Assembly: GCA_049999725.1 (NCBI GenBank)
Contig: JBNGIS010018882.1
Coordinates: 19,143 to 83,142, forward strand
Length of the DNA stretch: 64,000 nt
From: Haplomitrium mnioides
Taxonomy: Eukaryota > Marchantiophyta > Haplomitriopsida > Calobryales
Reading direction: 5' to 3'
A program made the translations under genes and the position numbers. The notes beneath the pieces are model-generated. The model was not told the DNA's origin. It did no database searches and worked only from the letters and a program-made list of their open reading frames with translations. Below are positions 56,301 to 64,000 of this stretch, in pieces (the stretch's first letter is position 1; every line of letters begins with the position of its first letter).

Positions 56301-56699
56301 GGTTTATCAGGGGGAAACAACAGAGGATTTACTAGGTTACACATCGGATGTATCATTAGATGGTCAAGAAGAGTCCACTCGGATTATAGGAGGATTCCAG
56401 TGGTCTGCCAAAGAGTCAGCTCAAGAAGATCAGACTTTGGCAGCAGATGAGGTTTCCAAAGTGGGTTGTTGGAATGTAGCAATGATTGATGACTTACCTT
56501 CTGGAGCTGACGACACGGTAGATGGTCCCAGTGTGGTAGCTGTTCTTCCTTAACCTCCAGCAGAATTGTCTGTATCCCGAGAGGGATTTTCAAAAGAAGA
56601 TCAAATTCAACTAATAAATATTGGAATGGACTCTGAGCCGAAATGATTAAAAGTGTCAAAGGAATGAACAGGAAAATCTTTGGATGCTTATAAGGAGCT

Positions 56700-57617
56700 A
56701 TGTCAAAATTTCGAGATGTGTTTGCATGGAGCTATAAGGATCTCAAAGGTGTAGCTCCTAAAACTTGCCAACATAGGATCTACTTGGAAGATAATGTTGT
56801 GCCTATACGACAAAGGCAATACCGCCTTAATATGAATTTATCTCTGAAGGTTAAAGAGGAAACTGAAAAGCTGTTGGAAGCAGAGTTCATATATCTAATG
56901 GAGAATTCTCAATGGGGTCTCTCCCATGATCATTGTGCCAAAGAAGGACAGAAAGATCAGAGTTGCGTTGATTTCAGAAAGCTCAACGCGGTGACCAAGA
57001 AAGACCTTCATCCAATGTCGTTCATCGACAGCATTCTGGATGCAGTCATGGGAAAGGAGTGTTATTCCTTCATAGATGGCTTTAGCGGATACAATCAAGT
57101 TTCTATTCATCCTGATGATCGAGCCAAGACCACCTTCACTATAGATTGGGGAACATACGCCTACAAGGTGATGCCTTTTGAGCTATGTAATGCACTAGTG
57201 ACTTTCACAAGGCTTATGACACAGGCGTTCCGAGATTATCTTCGGGTTTTCATGGAAATATTCTTAGATGACTTCTGTGTTCATTCCACTACCCAAACTC
57301 ATTTGGGATTTTTGCGTAAATGTCTAGAGAAGTGCTGCAAATTTTGCATTCGCTTGCACCCGGATAAGTGTTACTTCGGGTTGTTCGAAGGGATCTTTCT
57401 GGGGCATAAAATTTCCAAGGAGGGGATCGCTATAGACCAAGCAAAAGTAAGGGTGATTATGGATCTCCCCATGCCAACAACTTTGAAGGGGCTCACAAGA
57501 TTTCTGGGCTGTGTGGGGTATTGCAGACGAAGGATCGATGGGTATGCTTGGATAGCAGATCCTTTGACGAAGTTACTCAAGAAGTCCGAAGATTGGATTT
57601 GGACTAAAGAATGCTAG
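56700..57617 (+). pseudogene. G1 reverse transcriptase
   Basis: 305-codon open frame: FRDVFAWSYKDLKGVAP, HRIYLEDNVVPIRQRQYR, CVDFRKLNAVTKKD, YSFIDGFSGYNQVSIHP (first catalytic Asp), VMPFELCNALVTFTRLM, EIFLDDFCVHS (catalytic LDD), then FGLFEGIFLGHKISKEGI and FLGCVGYCRR. The catalytic residues look intact. Pro-to-His and similar changes occur near SHDHCAKEG (normally VPKK). It ends at a TAG (57,615) that replaces a CAG codon. Confidence 0.93.
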
Positions 57618-58135
57618 AAATCTTTTGAGAATTTGAAGCAAAGGTTAATTTCAGCTCCAATTATGGCTGTTCCGGATTGGAAGAAGAAATTTCATGTGTA
57701 TATTGACACATCTGGAACTGCAATTGGGGTAGTCCTCAATCAGAATGGATCTTAGAAAGAGGAGCATCCGATCTACTACGCCAGTAGACAACTCTCTATA
57801 CCTGAAAGAAATTATCACACGACCGAGAGGGAAGGACTGGGTATGATTTACGTGGTTCAGAAGTTTCGATATTATTTGTTGGGATATGTGTTCATTTTCC
57901 ATACTGATCATAATGCTTTAAAATATATTATAAACAAGCCTGATCTATCCGGGAGATTAGCACGATGGATTCTGCTTCTCCAGGAATTTGAATTTGAAGT
58001 CCATGTGCGACCATGGAAGGTGCATGCGAATGCAGACTTTTTGTCAAGGTTGGAAGAAGAACTATCCTCAGAGAGGGTGAATGACCTGCTAGCAGATAAA
58101 CATCTGTTCGCTATTTCCGAAGATTCGAAGTTCAA
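57618..58135 (+). pseudogene. G1 RNase H
   Basis: FHVYIDTSGTAIGVVLNQ (catalytic Asp), IYYASRQLSIPERNYHTTERE (catalytic Glu), FRYYLLGYVFIFHTDHNALKY (catalytic Asp) and HVRPWKVHANADFLSRL, in the RT frame. One TAG at 57,753 interrupts it (likely from CAG). Confidence 0.9.
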
Positions 58136-59342
58136 GGAAATTGTCGATTATTTGCAATATCATACAGTTCTTGAAGGATTGAGTCTTGAGAAGAGGGCTG
58201 TATTTCAGCACAAGATGTCGCCTTACACAATGTTTCAGGGTATCTTGTATAAATTGGGACCTGATAAGGTTCTTCGGAGATGTATAGAAGGAGAAGATCA
58301 TAAGAAGGTGATTTCCGCATTTCATGAGGACATGGAGGGAGGTCACTTTGCGATAAGCAACACTGTAAAGAAGATTTTGGAGAGTAGATATTGGTGGCCA
58401 AAGATGAATAAGGAAGTGGCGGAATTTATTAAGAAATGTGATCCGTGCCAGCGCATCGGACAGCCAACTACTACATCCCATTGGCCCATAGTTCCAATCT
58501 TACCTCTAGCACCATTCGAAAAATGGGGGATTGATTTTGTTGGTCCAATCTAGCTAGCAGCAAGGTGGACACACAATCGATACATCCTGGTGGCAACTGA
58601 TTATGCTACAAAGTGAGCAGAAGCCGAAGCAGTTAAAAGAGATACCGCTGAGGTAGTTGCAGAATTCTTATTCAATAACATCATCAGCAAATTCGGATGT
58701 CTACTGGAGCTGGTAAGTGACTGAGGAACACATTTTCTCAACTCAACAATTGAAGCTCTAACTACGATATATTTGATCAGGCATCGAAAGACAACTCCCT
58801 ATAACCCAAGAGCTAATAGACACACTGAAAAAGTGAACGGAATTTTATATAAGATCTTGAATAAAATTGTGGCAGTAGATAAGATCTCATGGGACAAAAA
58901 GGTTGCTACCACACTATGGGCTTATCGGACAACAGAGAAAATTGCAACTAAGAAAACTTCGTATTTCCTTGTTTATGGAATGCATGCAATAATGCCGGTG
59001 GAGTTGACAATTCCGACATTGAAAATCAAACTCACTGATTGGAAATCAGTCGAAGAAAGTGTATGGGATCGGACGCAACAAATCATTCGACTGGAGGAAG
59101 AGAGGACACTAAGTCTGAAGGCGATGGAAGAAATTCAGTGGAAGAGGAAATGGAGACATGACTTGAATCTGAGATCAACAATGGTGAAAGATGGAGAATT
59201 GGTTCTGGTCTATGATTCGAGATATCAGCTATTTCCAGGCAAGCTTTGGACCAGGTGGGATGGTCCTTATCGAGTCATCCATGTATACAAGAATGGCTCA
59301 GTCTCATTAGCGACCTTAGAAGGGGAACTTCTCCCAACCTGA
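58136..59342 (+). pseudogene. G1 integrase with GPY module
   Basis: Zinc site AFHEDMEGGHF...CDPCQRIG (HHCC). Core: GIDFVGPI (first Asp), VSD-stop-GTHF (second Asp, CGA turned TGA), YNPRANRHTEKVNG (catalytic Glu kept; usual NGQ replaced by NRH). C-terminal LWTRWDGPYRVIHVYKNGSVSLATLEG is a GPY/F module with no chromodomain after it. In-frame stops at 58,551, 58,614 and 58,722. The reading frame is otherwise the RT frame. Confidence 0.92.
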
Positions 59343-62300
59343 ATTAATGGATATAGGCTGTCGTAGCATAGCAGTAGCACTCCAACCCCGAAAAGAACAA
59401 CCAAGGATCGAACCGCGCAAGATCTATATAGAAATCCACTCTTGAACCACTTTTACCGACTTTCCAGATTCTTTTAAATTAAAGAGTTCTGAAACTGCAC
59501 TCTATCAGTTCATAGATGGACCTCTCTCCACTCTAGGCCTGACAACCCTTTTCCTCCCCAAATCACACACAAAAATACTCCCAACCACTCACTAACACAG
59601 AACAAAAGCCAAGAGTTACTCAAACTATATGACTGGCACTTCTAGGACAAAAAAACTGATGTACACGCTGAATTTAAACTTGAGCTGACTCAAAGACGTT
59701 CACAAGCAACCAGTTACCCAACTTGCAAGGATATCTCAGACCAACACTCCAGTGCTTACCTACATTACACCATGCCTACCTACATAAACCCAATGTACCC
59801 CAGAGCTTGATGCTGAAAACTCAGCTATGGAACGATCCTCCTGATCTCACATCCACTCGCTGTTCTTCCAACCACCAATCACTCTGTTTGCTTGTTGAAA
59901 TGACCACCTATTCCATAGGCACACACAATACTAAACACTCTTTGCTCTACTGCAACCCACCAACCAGTATCCACTGACTGATTGACCATAGAAGGTTCTC
60001 TCCTTAAGAATTAACACATATAGAACAGAACAAAACTTAAAGCAGAATTGATTTTGTCACTAAACCTCCCACAGAACACAATCCGGAACTCAGAACCCAG
60101 GCCCACCAACAGGACACACTCAGGCAACTCCTGACATGCACTCCTCTAATGCTACTTGACTGCTTTCTTCGACTGAAAACTTGCAGAACATTCACCAACC
60201 AACTCTAACTGCAAATTCATACTCCATCCTCAAAACTGCTCCTCATGAATATGCAATAAACAACTTGAGCAAGGGACCTCACAGACAAGAATTCTCTGTA
60301 TATTTCTTGAAGCACACATGTACAATGAGACTAACCACAGAACAAGGGCTTGCCATCACGTTTATACCCTCTGCCCTATTCTCCTAAAACTAACGGATCA
60401 ATCAAGACTTTACATATTTTACATGTGCCCTAAGAGACTAACTTTTTCTCCTTAGGCTCCTAATAAGAACTAACCACTCACAGGTGGTTCTTAAACTTAA
60501 ATCAACTCGTTTAACTAGTCTACATGCTTTTCGCTCACAATAAGAACTAGCTACTCGCATTAGTTCTTATACTAATTTTCAACCTTCAGTTACATAGGAG
60601 GCGTTTCGATCTTTCCAACCGTTTCATTCTTCCTTTCAATCCGTAAAGCTCTTCAATAGTTTCGAATCCTTCATTCAGATCAGGTCACCCTTCATTCTTC
60701 GTCATTCGAAATCAGATCCCAGTGCAGTATTTGATTTTGTCCATTGCTTCCGTCGATGGCCTGATCGATTTCCACCTCGCAGCGGTCTTTCAATTCGATC
60801 CCTCGCAGAAACACTCTTCACCTTACCTTACTTCAATAGAATCCTTCGATGATGAATTCCGTCCCGAAGAGTCTTCTCTTTTATTCGATTGCTTCCCCAT
60901 CAGGACGAGTCTTCATTCGATTCACGACATTCCTTCCTCTCAATGTCTAGCAGGTATTGTCCTCCATAGAAAAGTTCCCCTTCCGATCGCCTCTTTCCTT
61001 CAATTCTCACAAGGGAGCTTGCATGGATCAGTTCGCAACATTCATTCGATTCCTTTCAAATCATCCTTCACTTGAATCAATCACAAACCAATCATTCAAT
61101 CTCCATTCTTCGATTCAGCCATCTTTGATTCCACAGGAAAGGAAGTCCTCAGAGTAGCCGATCGATCTCATCAGGAGCTCGGTGTAAGAACAACACTCGC
61201 CTTCGAAATCATATCCTCGAATTTTCAGAACCACTTGGTCAAACTTTCGTCTCTCGAATCCGTACCCTTTTCGAACTTTCAATCTCTGGCCAAATTCGAA
61301 CTTTCACCTCGTCCAATTCGAACTTTCAAACTTACTTCCCTTCAGTCTGGATTGATGATAGGTCATCCTTTCGCTCATTCCGTTATTATTTCCATTAGTC
61401 ACTCGTGGAAAAGTTTGATGAAAGAACAATAACTCTCATAGATTCATTTCGAACTTTCTCAGATTCTCCGCAGGACCAGTTCGAACTTTCAAGACCATCC
61501 TTTTCTTCAGTCCGAATTGTCTACATATCACCATTTCAGCTGCTTAATTTTGGATAACTAGTCCTCCCCACTTCGGAAGGCTGATCGGAACCAACCTAGG
61601 TGGGCTCCCCACTTAGGAAGGTTTAATTCCACTACATTCTTCGGATCGGACTCCTCGCGGACAACAGACTCTTCAGATTCTTCAGATTCTTCAGATTCTC
61701 CGCGATTGAATCCCTCTCTTCAATCTTTCTTATTCATTTCCACGCGCAGATACCATGGCCAAGTCATCGCTCCTTCATCGCAGATTTCATTATCGCACAG
61801 GCTGATCGCTTTCTTCCTTCTCACCTTTCGTATTCCGCAGGGCTTTCAGCGCAGTCTACAGCCTTCACTTTGTAGCATCCTCTTCAAGTGCACAACGTGA
61901 TCGCATTGTTATTCGAATCATTCGCACTTCATCGACGCACCAAGCAATTCAACACCGCCTTGCAGAGAAGAAATTCTTTCCTTCAATTCAATCTTCTCAA
62001 TCCGACAGATCACAGAGGAGCCTTCACACAGATCGATCCTCCCCATTTCTTCCTTGCAAACTCCACATAGATTAATTCTTTACCTAGATTTCCTTCATAT
62101 CAATTCCTCAAACACCATAGTCGATCGCTCGTCCGCGGATCACAGCTTCTTCTTGGGTTGTCGCAACAAAGACATGCCCTTTATCCCATAAGTGTTCTCT
62201 CATAACTCAGAAGTCATATATAACCAATTCGCACTTACTTATCTTCGAGAGGCAGCCCCAGAGGGGTGTAAGGCCACCGCTTATTTTCCTACCCATGGAC

Positions 62301-62731
62301 GGATCTAGTTCAGGGCACAATAGGGCAACTTGTACTCCAATGCACTTCCACTGGCTCTTGGGCAAGCTATCCATCAACACACATGTAGCTTGATAGGGGC
62401 TGGCTGGCCCTCAACTCCTAAATTAGTTTTACAACAAAAATATATTTTTCCTTTTTCTTCTTCTTCCTTGAAAAGGAAATCAACTTCCTCGTCACCTAGC
62501 CTTCTCTCCTTTCCAACTACATTCTAAAATTTCCTCACAAGTACTTATTTACATATTTTTACACTTTACACTCATTATACACAAAACTGAAGCTTTACTA
62601 CTTCCCTCTCACTCCACTGCTCAGATGGGAACTCCTTCAAGCAGTTTCTGACCTTTTGTCAGGAACTATACTCCCACATAGGCTGAAGAGATATTTTTAC
62701 GAGGAAGATGCTTGCGAGGACTCTGCGCAAT
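59343..62731 (+). other. G1 3' non-coding region
   Basis: 3.4 kb between integrase and polypurine tract. No env-like ORF or transmembrane pattern is visible. Around 60,450-61,700 it has AATAAGAACTA words, repeated TTCGAACTTTC (about six between 61,240 and 61,500), TTTCAGCTGCTT, and CTTAGGAAGG/GGCTGATCGGAACC in the same order as D1 and D2, so part may be a related LTR-like segment. Confidence 0.6.
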
Positions 62732-62745
62732 AGAGAGGGGGAGCA
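62732..62745 (+). other. G1 polypurine tract
   Basis: AGAGAGGGGGAGCA directly before the TGTGAC start of the 3' LTR. Confidence 0.88.
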
Positions 62746-64000
62746 TGTGACACAGAGTTCCGCAGGATTATATGGAAATTAGCCTATTTGGAAAAATTTA
62801 AAGCAAAAGGAGCCTACAGAGAGCTTCAAAGAAGAGGAAAATTGGGGAAAAATCTATCCTTGGGAGTCTATGGAAGATGAGAAGTCAGAATTGGATGTCA
62901 GATCTGCGAAAGGTTCTTCAGATTATTGAATATTCTCTTCCAAAGTGGTTTTCAAGAACAAAACCGAAAAGCGGAGTCGGAAGGCAGTCCGAAGAGGGCT
63001 TTGGAAGGTCCAATGGTCGGACAAGTGTCTAGTGTCGGATGCGGGAGGGCGCCGTCTACTGGTTTTATGAAAAGAGGGTTGTTAAACGGTTTCCCGAAAG
63101 TTTGAATTGGTTCTTTGTTTTGTCAAACAAGGTAGCCATGCCAAGGAGATCGTGGAGAGTGTCAAGAGCTAAGGCAGGATGAGTCGTTACTAGGACATCT
63201 GAGCGGAAGCGTTTCCTATTTGAATCAGTTGTTCCAACGGAGATTGAAAGAATTCCTGTGGAGGTAGTTCTTATTGCGGAAGAGATGCAAGCCAAGGATA
63301 TGAAGGGTGATGGAGAGCTTGTGCCTACGGGGCCGGTGAAGAGTCCCCACCTGCTAGCAATTTCCTATGACTTGAGGAAGGTTTTGAGGAGCCGAGGGCT
63401 TTGGAACTTTGCGGGGAGGATTTGGGATCATAACTTGCGAGGTATGATCAACTAGAGGAACTTTGAGAGAGTGGAAGTAGTCGATGGAGAATTGGTGTTC
63501 TTCTTCCGAGGTGAGTTTGTGCATTACAATGAAGAAGCGGTAAGGAAAATTTACCATCTTCTTGAGACTGATAATCCAAAAGTGAAATTGAAGCAAGATG
63601 GGCATCTTGCCTATTTGTGTCACGATCTGTCTGTAACCAATGATGGTTACAAGATCCAAGAAATAACCGATCCCTTGTTGCAAGAATTCGTGCAAGTTTT
63701 TGGCACAATTCTTTTTCAGCCAAAGCCCAGATATGTTACGAAGACCAATCTTTTTGTTTTGTTGAACGCATGGAGAGGGCACACCAAGGGGATGGCCCAA
63801 TTTATTTACAACAGGATCCTTACCTATTTTTGGATCAGCTGGGGAAAGAGTCTGGTCATCTGGTATGCTACATTCATTCTGCATCATATGGAAGCCAACA
63901 GAGTTTGTACTTCAGAAGAGCGGGACTTGCTAGCAAGGGACCAGAGGACAATTTCAGAAGAGAAAGTCTGGACGGATAAAGTCCCAAGTACGCCTGGAAG
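62746..64000 (+). repeat. G1 3' LTR, first 1.25 kb
   Basis: Starts TGTGACACAGAG and follows the 5' LTR base by base with scattered substitutions. It is cut by the window end, so the target duplication on the right cannot be tested. Confidence 0.88.
63138..64000 (+). pseudogene. LTR ORF copy in the G1 3' LTR (partial)
   Basis: Same ORF as 49,859-52,071, from MPRRSWRVSRAKAG at 63,138. Stops: TGA after AKAG and TAG after RGMIN. Unlike the 5' copy it keeps LRSRGLWNFAG and FWISWGKSLVI open, and continues in frame through HHMEANRVCTSEERDLLARD to the window end. Two independently decayed copies point to an originally intact ORF. Confidence 0.72.

Larger units (their letters stand above)
49468..64000 (+). 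mobile_element. Ty3/gypsy element G1 (Tat/Athila-like), runs off window end
   Basis: Starts TGTGACGCACATTTTCGCAGG at 49,468. An equivalent start (TGTGACACAGAGTTCCGCAGG) appears at 62,746 immediately after a polypurine tract, giving the 3' LTR. The tRNA-Asp primer site at 53,579 fixes the 5' LTR end near 53,568. The polyprotein (53,689-59,342) has order PR-RT-RNaseH-IN with a GPY module and no chromodomain, followed by a 3.4-kb non-coding region. This layout and primer fit the Tat/Athila side of plant Ty3 elements. The copy is decayed. Confidence 0.9.

Overview
This is repeat-dominated plant nuclear DNA. The host looks like a large-genome seed plant, perhaps a gymnosperm; that is an inference from the density of old nested Ty1/copia and Ty3/gypsy elements, plant-type primer sites, spliceosomal introns, and the lack of any convincing intact host gene. 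Almost every coding stretch is a decayed mobile-element gene with stops or frameshifts. No rRNA, tRNA or CRISPR feature was found. One 100-N assembly gap lies in a CT microsatellite.

Left part (1-26,561). After a copia RNase H/3' LTR fragment (1-695) come two copies of a two-gene unit. On the minus strand is a multi-exon gene for a ParB-like domain, in the fuller copy followed by a beta-order DNA amino-methyltransferase. On the plus strand, divergently arranged from a shared TATA-containing spacer, is a putative DDE transposase with KC-x6-C-x2-C and GHTH-x2-ID motifs (DUF7869-like, from memory). Unit 1 occupies 673-5545 and is truncated. Unit 2 occupies about 8,430-19,160. A third, partial transposase copy is split around a copia insertion (25,914-26,561 plus 34,795-35,410). 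Introns and flanks of both genes carry arrays of an imperfect palindrome, GAGTCCATG-CGCA-CATGGACTC. The methyltransferase exon of unit 2 is split by a 3.4-kb GC-rich TG...CA element (D2). An unclassified repeat occurs twice (R1 5,554-7,450; R2 22,952-25,913).

Middle (26,562-45,374). C1 is a complete minus-strand copia element with 108-bp LTRs. G2 is a chromovirus-type Ty3 element (36,737-45,374) with near-matching target duplications and a dead polyprotein. Its chromodomain is split by a second GC-rich element, D1 (41,262-44,759), flanked by an exact TATTT duplication.

Right part (45,927-64,000). C2 is a plus-strand relative of C1, interrupted in its integrase region by G1, a non-chromodomain Ty3 element (Tat/Athila-like, tRNA-Asp primer site). 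G1 has an unusually long LTR (about 4.1 kb) that contains a 2.2-kb decayed ORF, seen again in the partial 3' LTR at the window end.

The most interesting system is the ParB-methyltransferase plus putative transposase unit with its intronic palindrome arrays. I do not recognise it as a described plant transposon.
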